A program made the translations under genes and the position numbers. This document shows, piece by piece, positions 1 through 5,750 of a stretch of 6,384 nt of DNA (positions are counted from its first letter, which is position 1; the number at the start of each line of letters is the position of its first letter). Where the stretch lies: the NCBI GenBank assembly GCA_003453835.1, contig DMMN01000135.1:10784-17167 (forward strand). Direction: 5' to 3'. A model generated the notes under the pieces. That model ran no database searches, had not been told where the DNA came from, and was given only the letters and a program-made list of their open reading frames with translations. The DNA is from Bacteroidota bacterium (lineage in GTDB: Bacteria; Bacteroidota; Ignavibacteria; UBA10030).

Positions 1-98
1 GCATGAGGCCTGCGTCACACGTCACTTGATTTTCATTCTAAAAAACACTACGGTACCGCCGGTTTCGTTCCGCCTGTTTTTGCTTGGGAGGGTTTGCC

Positions 99-106
99 AG
101 GGGGTG
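99..106 (+). promoter_or_regulatory. Ribosome binding site of the first gene
   Basis: AGGGGGTG matches the ideal Shine-Dalgarno AGGAGGTG at seven of eight bases. Its purine core ends five bases before the ATG at 110. It is the reason for choosing that ATG over the in-frame TTG at 26, which has no such site. Confidence 0.7.
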
Positions 107-109
107 CGT

Positions 110-412
110 ATGACTAAATCTCGGGAGTCTCATTTCTTCATTCTCTATTCGGCACGACACCAACGATGTGGTCATTTTATCGAGCGCGCGGATTATCGCG
201 TTGTCTCGAAAGACGACCTGATTGCCTGGTCTCGCGATCTCACGTCCAACGGAAAACCGAAGATCTTGTCGCTGCACTGCGACAAATGCGCGGAAGATAT
301 TTCGCCAACCCATCTCCGCATTATTGAAGACACCGAACCGGTTACGCGGACGGTCGTACCCGAGATGGACCTCAGGCGGTTTGACCCGAAAGATTGGATT
401 CTGAAAAAGTAG
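110..412 (+). CDS. Small unrecognised protein with a Cys-x-x-Cys pair, possible metal-binding knuckle
   Basis: I do not recognise this 100-residue protein. It has no signal peptide or membrane segment and looks cytoplasmic. Residues 56-60 read HCDKC, giving a Cys57-x-x-Cys60 pair. A second cluster, H17-Q-R-C20-G-H22, could supply the other two ligands of a zinc site; this is inference. The C-terminal third (residues 62-100) is rich in charged residues and Pro and ends DWILKK. The ATG at 110 follows a near-consensus Shine-Dalgarno. The open frame begins earlier, at a TTG at 26, which would add 28 residues with no ribosome site. The opposite strand is also open across this region, but its translation has no recognisable family features and no comparable start. 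The gene stands alone, 321 bases before the dodecin gene on the same strand. Confidence 0.65.
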   Translation: MTKSRESHFFILYSARHQRCGHFIERADYRVVSKDDLIAWSRDLTSNGKPKILSLHCDKCAEDISPTHLRIIEDTEPVTRTVVPEMDLRRFDPKDWILKK

Positions 413-583
413 CAGTACGCACAATGCCACGTGCGACCCATCGGCAACAATCTCGCTTCACGGACTCCGACGGAAGAAGACCTGCAGCTTTTCCTCCCCG
501 TGGAATACAACTGATGATCTGCTTCGTATCTGCCTGTTCCTCATAAGCCGGAGGCCCAACGGAACACCGGATCTGATATAAAC

Positions 584-606
584 GCCACACCGGCAGTCGG
601 CGTGGC
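584..606 (+). terminator. Possible hairpin terminator between the first gene and the dodecin gene
   Basis: GCCAC (584-588) plus CCG (590-592) pairs with CGG (598-600) plus GTGGC (602-606). This gives eight base pairs interrupted by one A/C mismatch, closed by the five-base loop GCAGT. The run after it, TCATCTTTTC (607-616), is T-rich but not a clean U-tract, so intrinsic termination is uncertain. It lies 171 bases after the first gene's stop and just before the likely dodecin promoter, a sensible place for a boundary. It could instead be a structured leader. Confidence 0.3.
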
Positions 607-626
607 TCATCTTTTCATCCGGCCTT

Positions 627-653
627 TTGACATCTCCTGTTCGTCGGTATTCT
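627..653 (+). promoter_or_regulatory. Candidate sigma70-like promoter for the dodecin gene
   Basis: A perfect -35 box TTGACA (627-632) is followed after 15 bases by TATTCT (648-653), which matches TATAAT at four of six positions. The spacer is shorter than the preferred 17 bases. Transcription would begin near 660 and give a leader of about 75 bases. The -35 match is the strong part; the -10 is weak. Confidence 0.4.
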
Positions 654-733
654 CACCTGGCCCCGCACCGCCGGTTGTAGAGACCGACGCACGTCATCTC
701 CGGATTCTCCGTCAAAGCAAAAGGACAACCTTC

Positions 734-943
734 ATGGCAAACCACATTTACAAGCACATTGAACTAACCGGCACTTCCACGACGACCATTGAAGAGGCGA
801 TACAAAACGCCTTGTCACGCGCGGCCAGAACGGTACGGAATATGCGTTGGTTGCAGGTCATGGAAACGCGCGGTCACGTGGACAACGGGATGGTCTCCCA
901 ATGGCAAGTGACAATAAAGGTTGGGTTTACGCTTGAGGAATGA
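734..943 (+). CDS. Dodecin, flavin-binding storage/buffer protein
   Basis: This 69-residue protein covers the full normal dodecin length (about 65-71). Dodecins assemble as hollow dodecamers that bind flavins in stacked pairs and are thought to store or buffer free riboflavin/FMN in the cytoplasm. Visible features are the first strand (YKHIELTGTS, residues 6-15), the single helix (about 18-35, TIEEAIQNALSRAARTV), the NMRW segment whose W39 corresponds to the aromatic residue stacking on the flavin, the E44-x-R-G-H motif in strand 2, and WQVTIKVGF (57-65), whose Q58 corresponds to the conserved flavin-contacting glutamine. The start is the ATG at 734, eight bases after AGGA (722-725). An upstream in-frame start at 602 would add 44 residues foreign to the family. 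The gene appears monocistronic and converges with the minus-strand amidase gene, whose stop is about 130 bases away. Confidence 0.95.
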   Translation: MANHIYKHIELTGTSTTTIEEAIQNALSRAARTVRNMRWLQVMETRGHVDNGMVSQWQVTIKVGFTLEE

Positions 944-1072
944 ACGACCTGTCTAACCGAGATCCTGGGTGTTATCTCCGACGGCACGATATGCAGCACG
1001 CGACTGTGAGCGCCTGTTGCCAGAGCCTCTGATCCGGCGAAGAATGGGGTGGAACACTCCCTTGATCCCGAC

Positions 1073-1822
1073 CTATTGAATTGTCGAACCGAATCTTCGC
1101 TCGATCACTCTTTGTACCACTTCGCCAATCTTCTCTTGGTTCTGCAGGTTCCGCAGAAAGTCATAGCTTACTTTGTTGTCACCAATCTCCAAAAGAACTC
1201 GATACGGTGCGCGGTTGATGTTTTCATCAAGACTGTAGAACGAGAGCTTACCGGTGACAGCGCATCGATAGTCGTTCCGGTTGGGCCAGCTATCGCCAAA
1301 GACACCGGCATTTACTAATCCTGTTGATCGGCAAATCTCGTCGACCAGCTCCTTCGCCAGTTCCCTGTTCTCCTTCTCGAACTGATCCCCTTCGTGCACA
1401 AACCCCCAACATGCATGCTTGTTGGTCGCCCCGTTGTTATGCACCGAGATGAAGACATGGGGATTCAGTTTGGCTGCCTCGCGCAGCTCAAACGCGTAAC
1501 CGGAGAGTCTACCGAGACTGTCGATCGCTGCTGTGTGTTCAATCTTCGTGTTGCTCCCTCCACGCGCGTGGTGTAAACCCTCGGCATCATGACTCCAGAC
1601 TTTGAAAACCTTCACAACGCTTGTTGAAGCGGCTATCGCGCCCTCAACAATGCCGTTGCACACTTGCGCCTCGTTGAACTCTACGCCCGTATCCGTCTGA
1701 TGCGAAGGCTGATAGACGACAACGGTCTTCTCTCCTTCCCCTGCTTCCTTGCTTGCGGCGCAGCCACTCAATATCAACGCGCAGGCAAACGCGACAGTCG
1801 ACAACCGATTGAACTTGAACAT
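1073..1822 (-). CDS. Divergent N-acetylmuramoyl-L-alanine amidase (amidase_3-like) lipoprotein
   Basis: This 249-residue protein is probably a zinc amidase that cleaves the MurNAc-L-Ala bond of peptidoglycan. Residues 1-21 are a lipoprotein signal: Arg6, a hydrophobic stretch, then the lipobox L18-S-G-C21, so it should be membrane-anchored in the periplasm. Candidate zinc ligands in amidase_3 order are H41 (QPSHQTDTG), E51 (FNEAQ) and H128 (ISVHNN); E212 (VLLEIGD) would be the catalytic glutamate. The canonical first motif DPGHGG is changed to YQPSHQT and the middle of the protein is divergent, so the substrate is uncertain. Four cysteines remain after the lipobox (C55, C138, C164, C187) and could form disulfides after export. 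The ATG at 1822 is chosen because GGAGGAGG lies six bases upstream; an ATG at 1849 would add nine residues and place the lipobox deeper. It is the last gene of a three-gene unit, 30 bases after the nitrilase-family gene. Confidence 0.8.
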   Translation of the reverse strand: MFKFNRLSTVAFACALILSGCAASKEAGEGEKTVVVYQPSHQTDTGVEFNEAQVCNGIVEGAIAASTSVVKVFKVWSHDAEGLHHARGGSNTKIEHTAAIDSLGRLSGYAFELREAAKLNPHVFISVHNNGATNKHACWGFVHEGDQFEKENRELAKELVDEICRSTGLVNAGVFGDSWPNRNDYRCAVTGKLSFYSLDENINRAPYRVLLEIGDNKVSYDFLRNLQNQEKIGEVVQRVIERRFGSTIQ

Positions 1823-1828
1823 TTGATG

Positions 1829-1836
1829 CCTCCTCC
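1829..1836 (-). promoter_or_regulatory. Ribosome binding site that sets the amidase start
   Basis: On the minus strand the sequence reads GGAGGAGG, then six bases, then ATG at 1822. It lies inside the longer version of the reading frame (ATG at 1849), so it argues for the shorter protein. Confidence 0.75.
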
Positions 1837-1852
1837 GGTTTGACATCATACT

Positions 1853-2632
1853 TCACCGATACTGATCTTCTCTCCGGCCTTTAAGCAGATCATTATGTTT
1901 GTTGAGTCGCTTTATGTTCGCCAGACTCAGCTCGACCTCAACAACGCGAATTTCCTCTCCTTCTCCTCCGAGCCGAACAAGGATCTCGCCGGACGGAGAG
2001 ACAATTTCGCTCTGGCCAATGAAATGCAGATGAACGCCTTCACGGCTTTCTTCTCCTACTCTATCTGCTGTTGCCGCGAAAACGCGATTCTCTAGACAGC
2101 GCGTCACCATCGCGTCAGGGCAATATGGCATGACGAGATTGGATGGGTGCGCGATAAGCTGCGCGCCCTTCAGGGCAAGTGTTCGGGCACTCTCCGGATA
2201 CAACCAGTCGAAGCAAATCATGATACCGATGTTGCCAATCGGCAGGTTGAACACGGGAAATCCAAGGTTTCCCGGCTCGAAGAGCGTGTTTTCCCGATCG
2301 AATAGATGCACTTTACGGTACAGGCCAATATGACCGGTGGGTCCGATAAGGGCCGCGGAGTTATAGATCTTCTCTGCGCGCTCGGCAAAGCCGTACACAA
2401 CATAGCACGCGTGGCAACGCGCGAACTCGGCAATGACGTGGTACGTAAAACCTGTGACTCCTTCCGCAAGCCGAGCCACCTCATCCGAATCAGCAAAGTT
2501 GTAACCCGTATTGAAAAGCTCAGGAAGAACGTAGAAGTCCGCCCGGGCACTTTGCATCAGATTCACTGCCGCATGGACGTTCGCCGTCACTTCTCCAAAC
2601 TTTGGATCTGTTTGAACTACAGCTACATGCAT
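1853..2632 (-). CDS. Carbon-nitrogen hydrolase (nitrilase superfamily amidase)
   Basis: This 259-residue cytoplasmic enzyme belongs to the nitrilase/CN-hydrolase superfamily, which hydrolyses the C-N bond of small amides or carbamoyl compounds. The Glu-Lys-Cys triad is complete: E38 in LPELFNTGY, K107 in YRKVHLFD and C140 in MICFDWLYPE. Further family motifs are HPSNLV (162-167), ENRVFAATADRVG (181-193) and G206-Q-S-E-I with SPSGEIL (212-218). Length is normal for a single-domain member. The ENRVFAATA and SxIVSPSGE stretches resemble the N-carbamoylputrescine amidase / omega-amidase-like branches, but I cannot fix the substrate. The start is the ATG at 2632, nine bases after GGAG on the minus strand, and the protein then begins directly with the first strand, MHVAVVQTDP. 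The longer GTG start at 2710 would overlap the dipeptidase gene and add 26 unrelated residues. It is the middle gene of the unit, 49 bases after the dipeptidase. Confidence 0.9.
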   Translation of the reverse strand: MHVAVVQTDPKFGEVTANVHAAVNLMQSARADFYVLPELFNTGYNFADSDEVARLAEGVTGFTYHVIAEFARCHACYVVYGFAERAEKIYNSAALIGPTGHIGLYRKVHLFDRENTLFEPGNLGFPVFNLPIGNIGIMICFDWLYPESARTLALKGAQLIAHPSNLVMPYCPDAMVTRCLENRVFAATADRVGEESREGVHLHFIGQSEIVSPSGEILVRLGGEGEEIRVVEVELSLANIKRLNKHNDLLKGRREDQYR

Positions 2633-2681
2633 GCTCACGAGCTCCGGGGAGGCACGGCACTCCGCTTTCTGTTTCTTATCG

Positions 2682-3968
2682 TCATTGTTTCCCCGATTTC
2701 TTTGCCACACTTTCTACGGATCGCCAGACGCGCAGCAAGTTCCCTCCCCAGAGTTTCGCGATCTCCTCCTCGGCATAACCACGACGCACAAGCTCAATGG
2801 TAACATTCATCGTCTCGCTCGCATCATTCCAACCCGTGACGCCGCCGCCGCCGTCAAAATCGGAGCTAATACCGACGTGATCGACCCCAATGAGTTTTAC
2901 GGCGTAGTCGATGTGGTCAACAAAGTCTTTCACTGTCACGGGGGGGAGGGGATGTTCCACATCGATCTCCCTCATCCGCTCACGAATCTTGCCAATTTGT
3001 TCCGGGGAAAGTGATTGCATGGCGCGCCGCCCTCCCCTTCCTTCGGGCAGCCCAAAATCCTTTCTCATTGCCCGGATGGCTTCTTGCCGCTCGGGAGGAA
3101 CGGGGACGGACTTGACAAACTCGCCAAGGCCGACACACTGCACCACGCCTCCGTTCGCTTTGAGCGCCAGAAGGTTTTCATCATCGAGATTGCGCGGATT
3201 ATCGTTCATGGTGCGTATTCCCGAGTGCGATGCAATGACAGGAGCTTTCGAGAGCTTGATCGCATCAAGAGCTGATTTCTTTGAGATGTGCGAGACATCG
3301 ACCATAATGCCAAGTCTATTCATTTCCGCAATCACGAGCTTTCCAAATTCGCTCACGCCATTGTGCTCTACGGCGGGTTCGTCCTCCCCCGGATTTGCGG
3401 AATCACAGATGTCGTTATGCCTGTTGTGCGATAACGTAATGTAGCGCCCGCCGCGATTGTAGAGCTCCTGCAGCTTCCCCAGATCCTTGCCGATCGGCCA
3501 GCCATTCTCGATACCGATGCATGCCACAAGCTTGCCGCTCTTCCGAATGCGCAGAATATCGTCCGGAGAGTATGCAAGCTCGATCTGATCGGGATACATC
3601 GTTTCTGCCATTCTATGAATTGCTTCGAATTTGGAGATCGCTTGAGTGTACGCCGACTCGTACCCTTCCGGCGTGCGATCTCCCTGGCCGACGTAGACAA
3701 TGAAGAACGCGACATTGAGCCCTCCTTGTTTCATTTTGGGGAGTGTCACCTGTCGCCTGGCCTTAGGGCTGCCCGGATCGTCTTTCTCCGTTGCGAAGTT
3801 TCCAGAGATATCGTCATGAGTGTCTATCGTAATGATGCGCTGATGGATGTCTCGTGCTGTGGCCAGGATGTCTGCATCGCTTGCCGGCGGTCCTACTCGT
3901 TGTGCCGGTGTTGTAACAAGGAAGACGAGAGAAAGTGCGGCGGTTACAGCGAGACGGAAACGTATCAT
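2682..3968 (-). CDS. Secreted membrane dipeptidase (peptidase family M19)
   Basis: This 428-residue binuclear zinc dipeptidase belongs to the renal dipeptidase family, whose members cleave dipeptides, often with a D-residue at the C-terminal side. A Sec signal peptide occupies about residues 1-22 (R3, R5, hydrophobic 6-19, TTPA then Gln), so it is exported. The metal-binding set is visible in order: H51 and D53 (IDTHDDIS), E154 (GIENG), H227 (VDVSHIS), H248 (ASHSG) and D370 (SSDFDG). HSGIRTMNDNPRNLDDE (248-264) is the usual family segment after the second His. Residues about 285-345 form a charged insert (PPERQEAIRAMRKDFG and following) not found in the shortest family members. The start is the ATG at 3968, seven bases after AGGAG, and it places the signal peptide at the N-terminus. 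The frame stays open for 98 more codons upstream, but that part is pyrimidine-rich and probably not translated. It is the first gene of a three-gene unit. Confidence 0.95.
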   Translation of the reverse strand: MIRFRLAVTAALSLVFLVTTPAQRVGPPASDADILATARDIHQRIITIDTHDDISGNFATEKDDPGSPKARRQVTLPKMKQGGLNVAFFIVYVGQGDRTPEGYESAYTQAISKFEAIHRMAETMYPDQIELAYSPDDILRIRKSGKLVACIGIENGWPIGKDLGKLQELYNRGGRYITLSHNRHNDICDSANPGEDEPAVEHNGVSEFGKLVIAEMNRLGIMVDVSHISKKSALDAIKLSKAPVIASHSGIRTMNDNPRNLDDENLLALKANGGVVQCVGLGEFVKSVPVPPERQEAIRAMRKDFGLPEGRGGRRAMQSLSPEQIGKIRERMREIDVEHPLPPVTVKDFVDHIDYAVKLIGVDHVGISSDFDGGGGVTGWNDASETMNVTIELVRRGYAEEEIAKLWGGNLLRVWRSVESVAKKSGKQ

Positions 3969-3975
3969 AGGAATG

Positions 3976-3980
3976 CTCCT
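3976..3980 (-). promoter_or_regulatory. Ribosome binding site of the dipeptidase gene
   Basis: AGGAG on the minus strand lies seven bases before the ATG at 3968. It supports that start, with the signal peptide at the N-terminus, over the TTG at 4262 that begins the longer open frame. Confidence 0.75.
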
Positions 3981-4231
3981 GGGTTGGAATATGTGGTGAA
4001 GAACGGTGCGGAAAATGTAGGGAAAGGTGGAGACAAATCCAACGCCTGTTGTTGACTTAGGTGGAAAGAGGAAGAGGAGGTTCTTCGCTCGAGGAAGTGA
4101 GCGGGTGATCTGTCTGAAGAAAAACGGGAAGGGAGGAGAAGATTGCGAAAATCCCTTTAGGGTGAGCGCGCCAGTGTTGTGTTTCAGAAACGCATCGAAT
4201 ACGTCCAACCATAGAGGTTGCCGCTCATCAA

Positions 4232-4245
4232 CGCGAATCTTCGCG
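4232..4245. repeat. Inverted repeat CGCGAA-TC-TTCGCG
   Basis: Two perfect six-base arms are separated by two bases, 264 bases before the dipeptidase ATG and 87 bases after the cNMP-gene stop. It could be an operator half-site pair or a short hairpin. There is no T-run on either strand to suggest a terminator. Confidence 0.4.
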
Positions 4246-4331
4246 AACGATGTTTGAGACAAGAGTGCATTTTGTGGAGATTCGTGAAGATTGGTGGGCG
4301 ACTATTTTAGATCTTTGTCCGAGACGCGAGA

Positions 4332-4724
4332 CTAGTACACGTCGATCTTTTCAACCGACTCTCTCCAATCCTCAGTCGTTTTCACCACACGCTCCGCGAG
4401 GACGGTGAGCATCTTCTTGATTATCGCTGGATGTTTTTCGATCAGCTCGTCGACGCCAATTCTCACGTGCATCAGGAGTGTTGCCTCTTGCGCGATGAGC
4501 GTTGCCGTCCGGGGAATGTCGAGAAGAAAGCCGAGCTCGCCGATGACCGTCCCCGGCTTTTCGATCACCGCGACAGAGAAATCACTCTTAAAAACGCCAA
4601 CTCTGCCGGAGAGCAACACGAACCATCCATCGCTCGGATCGCCTTCGCGAAGGATCGTCTCCCCGATGCGATAATACTTTTTGTTGGCTGGAAGTCCCAG
4701 AAAAGGCGTTGTTTGTTGCGACAT
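4332..4724 (-). CDS. Stand-alone cyclic-nucleotide-binding domain protein
   Basis: This 130-residue protein is essentially one cNMP-binding domain of the Crp/Fnr type, with no DNA-binding helix-turn-helix after it. The beta-roll is visible: GETILREGDPSDGWFVLLSGRVGVF (21-45) carries the usual glycines, and the phosphate-binding cassette GELGFLLDIPRTATLIA (62-78) keeps both E63 and R72, followed by T73. The protein should therefore still bind a cyclic nucleotide. Residues 90-118 form the C-terminal helices (DELIEKHPAIIKKMLTVLAERVVKT). Such proteins may act as regulatory subunits or as partners of other enzymes; the partner is not visible here. The ATG at 4724 is the only usable start: an in-frame TAG lies five codons upstream, with no GTG or TTG between. 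No Shine-Dalgarno precedes it, and a promoter sits unusually close (see the promoter entry). It has its own 159-base upstream gap. Confidence 0.9.
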   Translation of the reverse strand: MSQQTTPFLGLPANKKYYRIGETILREGDPSDGWFVLLSGRVGVFKSDFSVAVIEKPGTVIGELGFLLDIPRTATLIAQEATLLMHVRIGVDELIEKHPAIIKKMLTVLAERVVKTTEDWRESVEKIDVY

Positions 4725-4733
4725 GGCACGAGG

Positions 4734-4762
4734 ATTCTACACAATTCCTGGTTAAGGGTCAA
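4734..4762 (-). promoter_or_regulatory. Sigma70-like promoter for the cNMP-binding gene, possibly giving a leaderless mRNA
   Basis: On the minus strand TTGACC (4762-4757, five of six matches to TTGACA) is followed by exactly 17 bases and then TAGAAT (4739-4734, five of six matches to TATAAT). Only nine bases separate the -10 box from the ATG at 4724. A start point six to eight bases after the -10 box would fall at about 4727-4725, almost at the start codon. The lack of a Shine-Dalgarno there is consistent with this. Confidence 0.6.
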
Positions 4763-4813
4763 GGGTGGATTTCTTTCCAACCGGCTTCCGTCTCACGATG
4801 AGATCAAACATGG

Positions 4814-4826
4814 TGCCGTTTCGGCA
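4814..4826 (-). terminator. Weak hairpin after the EEP hydrolase gene
   Basis: On the minus strand TGCCG-AAA-CGGCA forms a five-pair stem with a three-base loop, 57 bases after the EEP stop. The bases after it (CCATGTTTG) contain only a short T-run, so this is at best a poor terminator. Confidence 0.2.
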
Positions 4827-4883
4827 TCAGTCGGATTCCAGGAGATATCTCGCTCATTCTGGCACACACTTTCTTGCTCGGGC

Positions 4884-5750
4884 CTATCGCGAGAACTCGA
4901 TCTCAGCAAACACGGGAAAGTGATCTGACAAGAACCCTTCCTCCCGCATTTCCGAAAGTATTGCGTGACGGAGTACTCCAATGTCCTCTGTGACGAAAAT
5001 GTAGTCGATCCGATCGCCTATGATGCCCTGCTTCGGATCGAAACCGCTGAAGGTCTTGTCGGATCCGTGGTGTGGTGTGCGCGAAATCATCTTCGCGTCC
5101 TTCAGCGCGAGGCCCGCTGCTCCGTCTTGATGCGTGATGATCTTGTACGGATCATCGTTCTCCGTAGAGTCGAAGTCGCCCGCAAGAATCGCGGATCTGT
5201 TTCCCGCGATTCTCCGGATGAACTTCCTGACAAGATGCGCGCTCTCTTTCCGCGCGACCACGCCAACGTGATCGAAGTGTGTATTGAAGACATAGAATTG
5301 TTTGCCGGACTGCTTATCCCTGAAGTGCACCCACGTCATGATCCGGACAATCGCCGCGTCCCATCCCTCGCTTACTACAGATGGAGTTGGTGAAAGCCAG
5401 ATTGTGTTCGTCTCAAGAATTTCGAACCGGTTCGTGTTGTAGAAGATCGATGAGAACTCTCCTTCTTCCCTTCCATCGTCTCTGCCGACACCACAATATT
5501 CGAAGCCCGCGAGCTGTTCCTTGAGGTAGCGCACCTGCTGGATGAGCGCTTCCTGAATGCACACGATGTCGATCTTGTGAAATCGTATCAACGATGCGAC
5601 GTGCGCCTTTCGGTTTTCCCATGCGTGGATCCCGTCGGCCGGATTGTCGTATCGGATGTTGTACGTTGCTATTCGAACTTGAGCTTGTGGCTTCGCGGCT
5701 GTCAGAACCAACAATCCGACAAGAGGAAAGACACGTAACGACCGGCTCAT
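4884..5750 (-). CDS. Secreted endonuclease/exonuclease/phosphatase (EEP) family hydrolase
   Basis: This 288-residue protein belongs to the metal-dependent EEP superfamily (DNase I-like fold), which cleaves phosphodiester or phosphomonoester bonds in nucleic acids, lipids or sugar phosphates. Residues 1-24 form a Sec signal peptide (R3, R6, hydrophobic 7-18, cleavage near PQA then Q24), so it acts outside the cytoplasm. Family landmarks in order are N31 (TYNIRYD), E67 (IQEAL), R134/R90 regions with GRDDG (89-93), H158 and D160 (NTHFDHVG), D192 (GDFD), D249 (RIDYIF) and D276-H277 (SDHFP). The usual GDFN motif reads GDFD here (Asp194, codon GAC). Length and the YNIRYDNPADG/AWENRK/RKESA signatures resemble the single-domain exported EEP group common in Bacteroidota; the substrate is unknown. 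The ATG at 5750 overlaps the thioesterase stop as ATGA, which fixes the start and implies translational coupling. Confidence 0.92.
   Translation of the reverse strand: MSRSLRVFPLVGLLVLTAAKPQAQVRIATYNIRYDNPADGIHAWENRKAHVASLIRFHKIDIVCIQEALIQQVRYLKEQLAGFEYCGVGRDDGREEGEFSSIFYNTNRFEILETNTIWLSPTPSVVSEGWDAAIVRIMTWVHFRDKQSGKQFYVFNTHFDHVGVVARKESAHLVRKFIRRIAGNRSAILAGDFDSTENDDPYKIITHQDGAAGLALKDAKMISRTPHHGSDKTFSGFDPKQGIIGDRIDYIFVTEDIGVLRHAILSEMREEGFLSDHFPVFAEIEFSR

Larger units (their letters stand above)
413..733 (+). other. Intergenic region upstream of the dodecin gene
   Basis: No convincing gene lies here; the short open frames on both strands have no ribosome site and no family resemblance. From 413 to about 570 I see no clear signal. 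The right half holds a TG-extended TATAAA box (574-582, no -35 partner), a hairpin (584-606), a perfect TTGACA (627-632) and the dodecin Shine-Dalgarno AGGA at 722-725. Confidence 0.6.
3969..4331 (-). other. Long upstream region of the dipeptidase unit
   Basis: This 363-base gap lies between the cNMP-binding gene stop and the dipeptidase ATG. The coding strand is strongly pyrimidine-rich between about 4061 and 4140. The dipeptidase frame is open without a stop from 4262 to 3968, but it has only a TTG start without a ribosome site and its translation (Ser/Phe/Pro-rich) matches no M19 domain. A near-palindrome CGCGAA-TC-TTCGCG lies at 4232-4245. I could not find a convincing promoter; a TAAAAT box at 4309-4304 has no -35 partner. 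Confidence 0.5.

Noticed and set aside
26..54. TTGATT with TACGGT as a promoter for the first gene
   Set aside because: The spacing is 17 bases but the -10 matches only three of six positions, too weak to list.
38..430. Open frame on the minus strand across the first gene (130 codons)
   Set aside because: It mirrors the plus-strand gene, has no ribosome site and its translation looks like a random basic shadow; the plus strand has a near-ideal Shine-Dalgarno.
959..978. GAGAT/ATCTC inverted repeat between the dodecin and amidase genes
   Set aside because: The stem is only five pairs with a ten-base loop, and no T-run follows on either strand, so it is not reported as a terminator.
1046..1060. 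GGGGTG-GAA-CACTCC hairpin near the amidase stop
   Set aside because: The stem needs a G-U pair on the plus strand and has an A/C mismatch on the minus strand, and there is no U-tract.
2306..2803. 165-codon plus-strand frame over the nitrilase gene
   Set aside because: It lies antisense to a gene with a complete catalytic triad, and its own translation has no recognisable features or ribosome site.
2911..3444. 177-codon plus-strand frame over the dipeptidase gene
   Set aside because: It is antisense to the well-supported M19 protein; the Ser/Arg/Pro-rich composition is typical of a shadow frame.
4842..4851. Ten-base palindrome GAGATATCTC after the EEP gene
   Set aside because: A single short palindrome downstream of a stop codon is readily found by chance, and no second copy was seen near a promoter.
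4431..4928. 165-codon plus-strand frame over the cNMP-binding gene
   Set aside because: It is antisense to a complete cNMP domain and runs on through the intergenic gap with no family resemblance.
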